DNA from: an uncultured Eubacteriales bacterium
GTDB taxonomy: Bacteria > Bacillota > Clostridia > Christensenellales > Aristaeellaceae
NCBI GenBank assembly: GCA_900542445.1
Contig: UQNN01000013.1
Span: forward strand, 3,511-67,510
DNA: 64,000 bases
Direction: 5' to 3'
Both the position numbers and the translations under genes were made by a program. Shown one piece after another: positions 48,402 through 55,554 of this stretch. The notes under the pieces are model-generated. The model made no database searches and was not told where the DNA came from. It saw nothing but the letters and a program-made list of their open reading frames with translations. The first letter of the stretch is position 1, and each line of letters begins with the position of its first letter.

Positions 48402-48530
48402 ATGATGGCGATGCTTTGGGCGCAGCAGATCATGCTGGGCAAAAAGACGTTTGCGCAGGTTCCGGCGAAGCTGCGCGAGCAGGTGCGCGAGCTGCTGGTG
48501 GACAGCGGCGTGGGCGAGCTGGCGGAGTAA
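48402..48530 (+). CDS. XkdX-like small protein
   Basis: 42 residues; the start at 48402 is set by AAAGGAGGCGAGG. MLWAQQIMLGKKTFAQVPAKLREQV matches the short XkdX/CD1375-type proteins that sit between tail genes and lysis genes in many Firmicutes prophages. A longer frame from ATG 48342 exists. Confidence 0.7.
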   Translation: MMAMLWAQQIMLGKKTFAQVPAKLREQVRELLVDSGVGELAE

Positions 48531-48544
48531 ACGACGGGGACGGG

Positions 48545-48568
48545 GCGGCAGAAATGCCGCTCTTTTTT
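48545..48568 (+). terminator. Intrinsic terminator before lysis genes
   Basis: GCGGCA (48545-48550), GAAA loop, TGCCGC (48555-48560), then TCTTTTTT. A strong terminator that ends the tail transcript. Confidence 0.88.
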
Positions 48569-48596
48569 GAACGAATGGAGGGGTGAACATGACGGC

Positions 48597-48689
48597 ATGA
48601 CGGTGTTTATTGTGTTGGCGGGGCTGTTCCTGCTCGCTGTCGGCATCGGCAGGTTTATTCATGTTGGAGGGAGCGACCGGGATGATTAA
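48597..48689 (+). CDS. Small single-pass membrane peptide
   Basis: 30 residues (MTVFIVLAGLFLLAVGIGRF then a polar tail), with GGAGGGG upstream. Its stop overlaps the start of the endolysin. May be a holin-like or spanin-like accessory. Confidence 0.5.
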   Translation: MTVFIVLAGLFLLAVGIGRFIHVGGSDRDD

Positions 48690-49437
48690 AGCGGCAGACG
48701 CGATTGCGGCGGCTCGTGCGCTCAAAGGCACGAGTTACGAGGTGATCGACTGCATCAACCTCATTAAAAAGATTATTCGTACAGCGCCGGGCGGTGTGAG
48801 CAGCTATACCACGGCGGGAACCAATGCGCTGTGGGACAGCGATGCGAACAGCGCGAAGTACCGCGATCTGACGTGGAAGCAGGAAGGCATTGCAGGGGCA
48901 AAGCCGGGGATGCTGGCGTTTATGGGCGTGGGTACGGGCGACGTGAATCACGTCGGGCTGGTGACGGAGTGCGGTACGGTGCTCCACAGCAGTAAGAGCC
49001 GGGGGTGCGTGGTGGAAACCGAGCTGACCGCCAAGGACGGTTGGAACGGGCTGGGCGTGCATCGGATGATTGGGGTGAACGGGCAAGTGAATGACGAGGA
49101 TGCTCAAATTGATGTGAAGTACCCTATTGGGGAATATACGGTATCCTATGAAAATGGTCTGCGGTTACGCAAACGCCCCAGTTTGACGGGAGCATATATG
49201 CTCACGATGCCATGCGGCGCGAAACTGACTGTCACCGAGGTTGATGGGGATTGGGGCAAGGTTACGTACAAGGGGCATCAGGGCTGGTGTTCGCTGACCT
49301 ACTGTAACAAGGTGGGTGAGCAGGAAGCTGCTGGAGAAGATGAGCAGATCGTGATTCGGGCGACGCGTCAGCAATGGCTGGCGGTGTGCGACGGTGATAT
49401 GACCATCATTCAGGCGGCGCTGGCAGGTGACGACTGA
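48682..49437 (+). CDS. Endolysin: NlpC/P60-like domain plus SH3 domain
   Basis: 251 residues. DCINL supplies the catalytic Cys24 and NHVGLV the catalytic His90 of a papain-like NlpC/P60-type hydrolase. Residues about 140-210 (GLRLRKRPSLTGAYM, GDWGKVTYKGHQGWC) form an SH3 cell-wall-binding domain. A further C-terminal region may also bind wall. It would cut peptide stems of peptidoglycan at host lysis. No signal peptide, so it needs a holin. Confidence 0.85.
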   Translation: MIKAADAIAAARALKGTSYEVIDCINLIKKIIRTAPGGVSSYTTAGTNALWDSDANSAKYRDLTWKQEGIAGAKPGMLAFMGVGTGDVNHVGLVTECGTVLHSSKSRGCVVETELTAKDGWNGLGVHRMIGVNGQVNDEDAQIDVKYPIGEYTVSYENGLRLRKRPSLTGAYMLTMPCGAKLTVTEVDGDWGKVTYKGHQGWCSLTYCNKVGEQEAAGEDEQIVIRATRQQWLAVCDGDMTIIQAALAGDD

Positions 49438-49682
49438 TGCGATACAGCAAGATCATCGTCGCCGTCTGTATCGGTTTGGCTATTGTGTATGCGGCAGTAA
49501 CACTCGTCGGTTACTATCTGCTTGGGCTTGAGCCGCCGGGCGAGCTGACGAAGTATCTGTATACCTGCATCATCGGTGAGCTTGTTGCGCTGGCGTTTAA
49601 GTCGGCGGTTGGAGACACAACCGAGGCGCGGAAAACGAAAACAAACACAACAGGCGACGAGGGGAAGGGAGCCGCCGGATAA
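49437..49682 (+). CDS. Holin-like membrane protein
   Basis: 81 residues with two hydrophobic segments (about 6-28 and 42-56) and a charged C-terminus. The start overlaps the endolysin stop (TGATG). One of three consecutive small membrane proteins, any of which could be the holin or antiholin. Confidence 0.65.
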   Translation: MRYSKIIVAVCIGLAIVYAAVTLVGYYLLGLEPPGELTKYLYTCIIGELVALAFKSAVGDTTEARKTKTNTTGDEGKGAAG

Positions 49683-49694
49683 TGGGAGGGAAAG

Positions 49695-50021
49695 ATGAAA
49701 GAATTGGCAGGTGTGACGCCAGATCAATGGGGCGGCTTTGTGCTGGTTTTGGCGGGAATTTTGGCAACCATCGTTTTAATTAGCAGTGCAATTAAAGCGG
49801 TGCGTGAAATGGCCAAGCCGCAGGAGGATTTGAAAAAGGAAGTCAAGCGGCATGCGGAGTGCCTCGACCGAGACAATAAGCGCATCGCCGAGCAGGAAGA
49901 AATGACGCGGCTCACATTGAGAGGGGTCAACGCCCTTTTGAATCACGAAATCACGGGAAACGGTATCGAAAATCTGAAAAAAGTGCGCGACGATATCACG
50001 GAACATTTGATTGACAGATAA
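49695..50021 (+). CDS. Membrane-anchored coiled-coil protein of the lysis cassette
   Basis: 108 residues: one transmembrane helix (about 14-34) and a long charged coiled coil (KEVKRHAECLDRDNKRIAEQ). This shape is typical of antiholin/hemolysin XhlA-like proteins that pair with holins. GGGAGGG precedes the ATG. Confidence 0.65.
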   Translation: MKELAGVTPDQWGGFVLVLAGILATIVLISSAIKAVREMAKPQEDLKKEVKRHAECLDRDNKRIAEQEEMTRLTLRGVNALLNHEITGNGIENLKKVRDDITEHLIDR

Positions 50022-50037
50022 TAAGGAGGAAACATCT

Positions 50038-50397
50038 ATGACGACTACCATTGACATCACCCCTTTGATCGAGGTTTTGCTTACGCTGCTTGGCGCGATT
50101 ATTGCGCGATATGCCGTGCCGTACTTCAAGGCGATGCTGACCAACGCGCAGCAGGAGCATGTGCGGGAGCTGGTTCACATTGCCGTTTACGCGGCTGAAA
50201 AGCTGTATGGCAGTGGTTACGGGCAGGAAAAGCTCAACTATGCGGTCGAAATTCTCAAGGCGCATGGGATTGTGCTGGACAAAGAGCGTCTGAACGCCTA
50301 CATTGATGCAGCCATCAAAGAAATGGAGCAAAGCGAGGTTCCGAAGCTCGAAGCGGTTGAAATTCCGCAGATTGAAGCAGCTAAGGCCGTTGAGTGA
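50038..50397 (+). CDS. Phage holin, LLH family
   Basis: 119 residues from ATG 50038 (AAGGAGGAAAC). An N-terminal transmembrane segment (ITPLIEVLLTLLGAIIARYAV) is followed by helices with VHIAVYAAEKLYGSGYGQEKLNYAVE, typical of the LLH holin family. The C-terminal tail is Glu-rich and repetitive. Confidence 0.8.
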   Translation: MTTTIDITPLIEVLLTLLGAIIARYAVPYFKAMLTNAQQEHVRELVHIAVYAAEKLYGSGYGQEKLNYAVEILKAHGIVLDKERLNAYIDAAIKEMEQSEVPKLEAVEIPQIEAAKAVE

Positions 50398-50403
50398 GTG
50401 TCG

Positions 50404-50434
50404 CCCCGGAGAGAAATCTCCGGGGTGTTTTTTC
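50404..50434 (+). terminator. Late operon terminator
   Basis: CCCCGGAGA (50404-50412), GAAA, TCTCCGGGG (50417-50425), then TGTTTTTTC: a strong terminator closing the late transcript. Confidence 0.93.
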
Positions 50435-50469
50435 TTGCTCTAAAACTATGAAAATAGTTGAAAAAAGTA

Positions 50470-50498
50470 TTTACAAAATGCCGAAAATGGTATATAAT
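50470..50498 (+). promoter_or_regulatory. Promoter of the right-end lysogen genes
   Basis: TTTACA (50470-50475), 17 bp, TATAAT (50493-50498). It follows the late terminator and has no phage operator, so it is probably active in the lysogen. Confidence 0.8.
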
Positions 50499-50544
50499 AA
50501 ATGCGTCGGATGGGAAAACCACTGACAGAAAGGCGGTGGATACG

Positions 50545-50691
50545 ATGGATGAAAAAGAGGTGGTCGGCATGACCGACAAGCAGTTTGAAACGGTGCTGAA
50601 ACAAATTCTGCTGTATGCGAAGAAAGCAGAAAACAAAGAGGAGATCATCAAATATCTTGAAGAAATGATGGCGGACGACAAAAAAGCCTGA
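50545..50691 (+). CDS. Small helical protein expressed from its own promoter
   Basis: 48 residues (MDEKEVVGMTDKQFETVLKQ then KKAENKEEIIKYLEE), highly charged. AAAGGCGGTGG upstream. I recall similar short proteins in Firmicutes prophages and conjugative elements, without assigned function. A candidate lysogenic-conversion gene. Confidence 0.65.
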   Translation: MDEKEVVGMTDKQFETVLKQILLYAKKAENKEEIIKYLEEMMADDKKA

Positions 50692-50720
50692 CCCGGGGCA
50701 ACGGGACAGGCAAAGCCACA

Positions 50721-50766
50721 AGGGGAGGGCGGAACGACACCGCCGCCGCTCTCCCTTCCTTTTCTA
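50721..50766 (+). terminator. Terminator between the two right-end genes
   Basis: GGGAG (50723-50727) pairs with CTCCC (50751-50755), with GGCGG/CCGCC inside, then a T-rich run. Confidence 0.65.
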
Positions 50767-50806
50767 TTCTATCATTATTATGGCGATGTGGCAAGAGGGA
50801 AAGCTT

Positions 50807-51037
50807 ATGGAAGGGCATAAAGCTCCGCGAGAGCGCGGAAATGATTCGCCGCTTGCGCGGGCACGGATGGCGGCAGGCATGACACAAGGGCAACTGGCCT
50901 CTGCATTGGGATGCAGTCAGAAGGATGTGAGCAGATGGGAACGAGGCGTTCATTCACCGCGCGTCGATGTGCTTATTAAGATGGCGGATGTGCTTGGATG
51001 CCGAATTGATGATCTTATAGATAGAAGCCGGGGATGA
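50807..51037 (+). CDS. XRE HTH protein at the prophage right end
   Basis: 76 residues from ATG 50807 (AAGAGGGAAAGC). The HTH is ARARMAAGMTQGQLASALGC then SQKDVSRWERG. It is the last phage gene, next to the attachment region, so it may regulate integration/excision or superinfection. ATG 50780 is an alternative start. Confidence 0.75.
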   Translation: MEGHKAPRERGNDSPLARARMAAGMTQGQLASALGCSQKDVSRWERGVHSPRVDVLIKMADVLGCRIDDLIDRSRG

Positions 51038-51051
51038 ACCGGCTTTTTTCT
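51026..51051 (+). terminator. Terminator of the last phage gene
   Basis: AGCCGG (51026-51031), loop GGATGAA, CCGGCT (51039-51044), then TTTTTTC. It overlaps the XRE stop codon. Confidence 0.88.
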
Positions 51052-51057
51052 TTTTCT

Positions 51058-51080
51058 TTTTGACTACCGTTTTGACTACC
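51058..51080 (+). repeat. Direct repeats TTTTGACTACC (possible integrase arm sites)
   Basis: Two exact copies of TTTTGACTACC (51058-51068 and 51070-51080), spaced 12 bp apart, lie between the last phage gene and the tRNA. Tyrosine-recombinase phages place short direct repeats beside the core site as arm-binding sites. Confidence 0.5.
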
Positions 51081-51199
51081 ACAAAAATCCGAAACGAGTC
51101 AAAGAACGCCGTAAAAAGCGCATTTTGCCAAAGGATTTTTTTGAGCGATTCAGAAGAAGATACGGAAAGATAAGAAAAAATGTAGATAATACAAAGAAA

Positions 51200-51231
51200 A
51201 ACCCTCAACGGCGCGAAGCTCGTCAAGGGTT
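51200..51231 (-). terminator. Terminator downstream of tRNA-Arg
   Basis: On the minus strand ACCCTTGACG and CGTTGAGGGT form a 10-bp stem with wobble pairs, followed by TTTTCTTTG; on the plus strand it is also followed by TTTTTG. It would end the tRNA transcript. Confidence 0.75.
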
Positions 51232-51235
51232 TTTG

Positions 51236-51312
51236 TGGTGCACCCAACAGGATTCGAACCTGTGGCCTTTTGATTCGTAGTCAAACGCTCTATCCAGCTG
51301 AGCTATGGGTGC
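51236..51312 (-). tRNA. tRNA-Arg(ACG); probable attB/attR
   Basis: A 77-nt cloverleaf with acceptor GCACCCA/TGGGTGC, D-arm AGCTCAGCTGGATAGAGC, anticodon loop CTACGAA (anticodon ACG), T-arm with GGTTCGAATCC, discriminator A and an encoded CCA. Its 3' end faces the prophage, fitting integration into the 3' half of the gene, which leaves the tRNA intact. Confidence 0.97.
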
Positions 51313-51503
51313 AATCTTCATTTTTTTATTCCGGTCACTTGGAACGAAAATGATTATACCGCGAATTGCAGAGAATGTCAATACTTTTTTAAAAATTATT
51401 TTCCATTTTCTTGCCTTGTGCCCGAAACGCTGAATTTCTGCAAAAACCAGAGCGACTTTTGGGGGATGAGCGACGGCGGGGAAAGAGCGAAAGGAAGATG
51501 AAT

Positions 51504-51529
51504 TTTTTTCTTGTTTAAACAAGAAAAAA
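51504..51529. repeat. 26-bp perfect palindrome
   Basis: A fully symmetrical sequence centred on TTTAAA, with TTCTTG and CAAGAA arms and T6/A6 ends. It could be a protein-binding site or, for the downstream direction, a cruciform; purpose unknown. Confidence 0.6.
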
Positions 51530-51610
51530 GCGTCGAAAACCGGGAAAAAGTGAGATGAAAGAGAATGGGCGGCAAAGAAATGAAACATCAGATGTTTCCA
51601 AAAGAAAAAC

Positions 51611-51733
51611 TGTGGATAAAATGCGTTATCCACAGTTAGAGGACAAAAACGCCGTTTCATCTGTGGACAACTGTGGATAACTTAGTGGAAAAGTCGATTT
51701 TCCTGTGATTTCTATAAAAAATGCTGTGGACAA
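51611..51733. promoter_or_regulatory. DnaA-box cluster (possible replication origin element)
   Basis: Within 123 bp: TGTGGATAA (51611-51619), TTATCCACA (51626-51634), TGTGGACAA (51662-51670), TGTGGATAA (51672-51680) and TGTGGACAA (51725-51733). Three are exact matches to the TTATCCACA consensus (two in reverse) and two differ at one base. AT-rich DNA (51375-51410) lies on the left. No dnaA or dnaN gene is in view. Confidence 0.75.
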
Positions 51734-51910
51734 ATCGGGGGATAACTGTGGGGAGATGTTGGAAAACCGGGGGATAACCAGCGGAAAAGTTCGACAGAAT
51801 GGTTGCGAAAAAATAAAATTGGATGGAAATATAAACTTTATGGCGCAGGCGTGTCATCTTTTGGGCACGGTCAGCATATTTGTGGCCGAAGTCGGGAGAG
51901 GGGGACGGCC

Positions 51911-52705
51911 ATGCAGGGGAGAGCGGTTAAATGGGCGTGGCTCACGGCCAGCGCGCTGTGTACGGCGCTGCTGTTTGCCTGCGCCGGGGAAAACGCTGTG
52001 CAGACCTTTCGGGCGCAGCAGCGGACGGAAGAAGCTGCGGGCGTTGAGGAAAGCGGGCAGCTTTCCGGTTATGTGATTGCGCTGGATGCGGGGCACGGCG
52101 GATACGACGGCGGCGCAGTCGGGCGGGTGAGCGGCACGGCGGAAAAGGGGCTGAATCTCGATGTGGCGCAGAGGCTGAAAGCCATTTTGGAGGCACAGGG
52201 CGCCAGAGTCGTGATGACGCGGACGGACGACTATGCGCTGTGCGACGAAGATCCGCCGATTCGCAAAAAGCTTCAGGACATGCAGCGCCGCGCGGCGATT
52301 ATCGAAAGCGGCGGCGCGCAGATGGTGCTTTCCATTCATATGAACGAATACGCGGGGCGAAACCAGAGCGGGCCCCAGGCGTTCTATCGGGAGGGATGTC
52401 CGGCCGGACGGCTTTTGGCGGGCGCAATTCAGGACGCGATGAACGAAAAACTCTCCCCCAAAAAGACAAGAACGGCGCTCGGCGGAGATTATTACATTCT
52501 GACGCTGGGCGTGCCAAGCGTGCTGGTGGAGTGCGGCTTTTTATCCAACGCGAAAGAGGAAGCGCTGCTGCTGACTGAAGATTACCGCCAGCGGGTCGCG
52601 CAGGCGATTGCCAGCGGTGTTTTGGCGTGGGCCAATCTGCCGGAAGAGAAGCCGCAGGCGCTTCCGGCGGTGGACAGGAGCGGCGAACCGCACGCTGAAA
52701 CATGA
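51911..52705 (+). CDS. cwlD: N-acetylmuramoyl-L-alanine amidase, CwlD type
   Basis: 264 residues; ATG 51911 follows GAGAGGGGG. A signal anchor (about 8-25, AWLTASALCTALLFACA) directs export. The Amidase_3 fold shows LDAGHGGYDGG with His62, Glu78, SIHMN with His143, and catalytic Glu207 in VLVECGFLSN, all zinc or catalytic residues. CwlD acts with PdaA to make muramic lactam in spore cortex in spore formers, but a vegetative role is equally possible. Confidence 0.88.
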   Translation: MQGRAVKWAWLTASALCTALLFACAGENAVQTFRAQQRTEEAAGVEESGQLSGYVIALDAGHGGYDGGAVGRVSGTAEKGLNLDVAQRLKAILEAQGARVVMTRTDDYALCDEDPPIRKKLQDMQRRAAIIESGGAQMVLSIHMNEYAGRNQSGPQAFYREGCPAGRLLAGAIQDAMNEKLSPKKTRTALGGDYYILTLGVPSVLVECGFLSNAKEEALLLTEDYRQRVAQAIASGVLAWANLPEEKPQALPAVDRSGEPHAET

Positions 52706-52786
52706 ACATCAGACAACTTGTCAACCTGTTTGATGAAAAGTATTCAGGATTTGACCCAATAACGCATTCTTTCAAAAGAATATGGC

Positions 52787-52815
52787 TTGACAGCCTGTGG
52801 CCGTCGTGATAAGAT
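52787..52815 (+). promoter_or_regulatory. Promoter of the ilv operon
   Basis: TTGACA (52787-52792), 17 bp, TAAGAT (52810-52815). Transcription would begin near 52822, at the start of the T-box leader. Confidence 0.85.
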
Positions 52816-52821
52816 ACTTGT

Positions 52822-53090
52822 AAATATTTCGGCGATGACGAGGAAGAATCCGCGTGGAAACGCTAAGCGAGGGAGCGGCGGTGCGAGGCTCCTGCGAAGG
52901 CGCGCGGGCTGGTCGCCTCGGAGCCGCAGGCTGAATGCCGTATGCGCTGTGTAGGTCTGCCGGTTTTCCTCCGTTACGGGGAAACGAGCATGATATGTGT
53001 GCTCAATGAGCGTGCGCAGGCACGGAATTTAGGTGGTACCGCGAAAGCAGCCTTTCGCCCTAAAGCGGGGTGAGAGGCTGCTTTTTTAAC
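52822..53090 (+). promoter_or_regulatory. T-box leader of the ilv operon
   Basis: The T-box sequence AGGTGGTACCGCG (53032-53044) is followed by a terminator stem AAGCAGCCT (53045-53053)/AGGCTGCTT (53075-53083) with a T-tract. Upstream, AGCGAGGGAGC and GGTGCGAGGCTCC match the stem I distal motifs. A possible specifier is CTC (52917-52919, Leu) before GGAGCCG, but it is uncertain. Uncharged tRNA would stabilise the antiterminator and turn on ilvBNCD. Confidence 0.93.
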
Positions 53091-53114
53091 TATCAGGAGG
53101 AGTGAACAATTCGG

Positions 53115-54824
53115 ATGAAACTCAACGGAGCGGCGATTCTGATTGAATGCCTCATCGAGCAGGGCGTTGGAACCGTGTTCGGCTTCCCCGGCGGCGCGGT
53201 TTTGCCGATTTACGATGAACTTTACAAGCGTCAGGACCGCATTCATCACGTGCTGACCGCGCATGAGCAGCACGCGGGACACGCGGCGGACGGCTATGCG
53301 CGCGCCAGCGGCAAGACGGGCGTGTGCATCGCCACCAGCGGCCCCGGCGCGACCAATCTGGTGACGCCGATTGCGACGGCGTACATGGATTCCACGCCGA
53401 TCGTCTTTATCACCGGCAACGTGCCGCAGAGTTTGATGGGCACGGATTCCTTTCAGGAAGCGGATATTTCCGGCATGACGATGCCCGTCACCAAGCACAA
53501 CTATCTGGTCACGCGGGTGGATAAGCTGGCCGACATCGTCCGCGAGGCGTTTTATATCGCATCGAGCGGCCGCCCCGGACCGGTGCTGATCGACATTCCG
53601 AAAGATGTGCAGATCGCCGAGACGGAATACGAGCCGGCCAGCGGCGCGCAGCTGATTCCTAAACTTTCCATGAAGCATCCGACGGCGCAGCTTCGCCCCG
53701 AAGGCGAGGCGCTGGAACGCTACAAGGTGAAGGCCGCGCCCCGGCTGGAGCAGGCGGCCAAACTGATCGCCGAGGCGCAGAAGCCGCTGATTTACTGCGG
53801 CGGCGGCGTGATCCTCTCTGGCGCGGAAAGCGAACTGCTGGCTTTTGCCGACCGGGTGGATGCGCCCGTGGTTTCCACGCTGATGGGGCTGGGCGCGGTG
53901 CCGGCGGACAATCCGCGTATGCTGGGCATGCTGGGCATGCACGGCACGCACGCGGCGAACATCGCCATGCAGCGCTGCGACCTGCTGATTGCCGTCGGCG
54001 TGCGTTTCTCTGACCGCGCGCTGGGCAACGCGGCGACGTTCGCGGCGCAGGCCAAAGTGCTGCACATCGACATCGACCGCGCGGAAATCAACAAGAACGT
54101 TTCGACCACGCTGCATATCACGGGCGATGCGCGCGTGGTGCTCGATCTTCTGCTCCCGCGCGTGGAGCAGAAGGATAACACGCAGTGGATGCAGCAGGCG
54201 CGCAGCATGATGGAGGAGTATTTGAGCGACGAACTGTTTGAGCCGCGCAAGATTCTCCGCCAGATGGCCGCAATTGCGCCGGAAATCACCGTCGCGACGG
54301 ATGTCGGCCAGCACCAGATGTGGACGGCGCAGCATTTCCCGTTCTTGCATCCGCGTCAGCTGATCACCAGCGGAGGCCTGGGCACGATGGGCTTTGGCCT
54401 CGGCGCGGCGATGGGCGCGGCGGCGAGCGATCCTCAGGGAAAGCCGGTGGCGCTGATTACGGGCGACGGTTCGTTCCGCATGAACCTGACCGAGCTTTCC
54501 ACCATCGGGTATTACAACATCCCGGTGATCGTCGTCATCTTCAACAACGGCACGCTGGGCATGGTGCGCCAGTGGCAGACGCTGTTTTTCGGTCACCGTT
54601 ACAGCCAGACGACGCTCGACCGCGGGCCGGATTTCATGAAACTGGCGGAGGCTTACGGCCTGAGCGGCACGCGGGTGGATACGGTGGAAGCGTTTGCGGC
54701 GGCGTTTAAAACGGCTGTGGAGAAACGCGAACCCTGCATCATCGAGTGCATGCTGGATATCGACGAGATGGTTGCGCCGATGGTTGCGCCGGGTTCGCCG
54801 ATCGACTCGTTCTGCCTGAACTGA
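53115..54824 (+). CDS. ilvB: Acetolactate synthase, large subunit
   Basis: 569 residues after AGGAGTGAAC. TPP-dependent: FGFPGGAVLPIYDEL (substrate and FAD region), GPGATNLVTPIATAY, and GDGSFRMNLTELSTI with the C-terminal NNGTLGMVRQWQ (TPP/Mg motif GDGSF...NN). It condenses two pyruvates, or pyruvate with 2-ketobutyrate, the first step to valine, leucine and isoleucine. First gene of the T-box-controlled operon. Confidence 0.97.
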   Translation: MKLNGAAILIECLIEQGVGTVFGFPGGAVLPIYDELYKRQDRIHHVLTAHEQHAGHAADGYARASGKTGVCIATSGPGATNLVTPIATAYMDSTPIVFITGNVPQSLMGTDSFQEADISGMTMPVTKHNYLVTRVDKLADIVREAFYIASSGRPGPVLIDIPKDVQIAETEYEPASGAQLIPKLSMKHPTAQLRPEGEALERYKVKAAPRLEQAAKLIAEAQKPLIYCGGGVILSGAESELLAFADRVDAPVVSTLMGLGAVPADNPRMLGMLGMHGTHAANIAMQRCDLLIAVGVRFSDRALGNAATFAAQAKVLHIDIDRAEINKNVSTTLHITGDARVVLDLLLPRVEQKDNTQWMQQARSMMEEYLSDELFEPRKILRQMAAIAPEITVATDVGQHQMWTAQHFPFLHPRQLITSGGLGTMGFGLGAAMGAAASDPQGKPVALITGDGSFRMNLTELSTIGYYNIPVIVVIFNNGTLGMVRQWQTLFFGHRYSQTTLDRGPDFMKLAEAYGLSGTRVDTVEAFAAAFKTAVEKREPCIIECMLDIDEMVAPMVAPGSPIDSFCLN

Positions 54825-54841
54825 CGGAGGTGTGCGGCTAT

Positions 54842-55369
54842 ATGCTGATAAATCCCGAAAACCTGCGCCGCTATACCGTCGGCGTGCTGGTTTCCAACGA
54901 ACCGGGTGTGCTTTCCCGCGTATCCGGCCTGTTTTCCCGGCGCGGCTTCAACATTGAGAGCCTTGCCGTCGGCCCGACGCAGGACAGCGAAGTCTCCCGC
55001 ATTACCATTGTGGTGCTCGGCGACGACGCGCATATCGAACAGCTGGTGCAGCAGCTCTACAAGCTTATCTGCGTGCAGAAGGTGCAGGTGCTCAGCAATC
55101 GCAACGACGTGGAGCGCCAGCTGCTGCTGGTCAAGGTCGCCGCGAGCGTGAAGGAGCGCGAGGGGCTGATGCGGCTGGTGGATATCTTCAAGGCGAAGGT
55201 GCTGGACGTGACCAAATCCTCGATGATTCTGGAAATCACGGGCGACAACGACAAGATCACCGCGATGATGCGGCTGCTGGAGGACTACGGCATTCTGGAA
55301 CTGGTTCGCACGGGCGTTGTCGCGCTGGAACGCGGCGACGACGTGATGAGTTCGGACATTTTTGAGTAA
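54842..55369 (+). CDS. ilvN: Acetolactate synthase, regulatory subunit
   Basis: 175 residues from ATG 54842, behind ACGGAGGTG. The N-terminal ACT domain (YTVGVLVSNEPGVLSRVSGL, FSRRGFNIESL) binds valine for feedback inhibition and activates IlvB. The C-terminal half (DVTKSSMILEITGDNDKI) is typical. Length matches the long IlvH/IlvN type. Confidence 0.95.
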   Translation: MLINPENLRRYTVGVLVSNEPGVLSRVSGLFSRRGFNIESLAVGPTQDSEVSRITIVVLGDDAHIEQLVQQLYKLICVQKVQVLSNRNDVERQLLLVKVAASVKEREGLMRLVDIFKAKVLDVTKSSMILEITGDNDKITAMMRLLEDYGILELVRTGVVALERGDDVMSSDIFE

Positions 55370-55389
55370 CAGGGCTACCGACCAGACCT

Positions 55390-55516
55390 GTTTGGGGACG
55401 AGTCCCCAACCCCCATCATCTTCGCTTCGCGAAGAAAGAAAGAATAAATACAAAACCATAAAATGTGGAATCCAGGAACCGCCGGTTCTTGGCATGGTTT
55501 GGGGCGGCGCCCCAAT
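55390..55516. repeat. Cluster of four short palindromes between ilvN and ilvC
   Basis: Perfect or near-perfect stems: TTGGGGAC/GTCCCCAA (55392-55409), TCTTCGC/GCGAAGA (55419-55435), CCAGGAACC/GGTTCTTGG (55472-55492, one wobble) and TTGGGGC/GCCCCAA (55499-55515). They look like a REP/MITE-type repeat inserted in the operon; the matching TTGGGG ends suggest a single unit. Confidence 0.6.
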
Positions 55517-55554
55517 CGTATCCGCTTTTTGAAAAAACAAGGAGGACAAACAAA

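Larger units (their letters stand above)
1..51235. mobile_element. Tailed-phage prophage (siphovirus type, left end outside window)
   Basis: A continuous block of phage genes: immunity region, recombination and replication genes, terminase, portal, capsid, connectors, tail, a DGR, lysis genes, and lysogen genes at the right end. The major genes run on the plus strand in the usual head-to-tail order, with many 1-4 nt start/stop overlaps. The right border is inferred to be the 3' end of the tRNA-Arg gene (51236-51312, minus strand), because phage genes stop there and tRNA 3' ends are common attachment sites. No integrase is present, so it probably lies beyond the left edge. Morphogenesis genes look intact, so the element may be functional. 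Confidence 0.9.

Noticed and set aside
50404..50434. Hairpin considered as a prophage attachment site
   Set aside because: It has a GAAA loop and T-tract, a plain terminator; the tRNA is the better attachment site.
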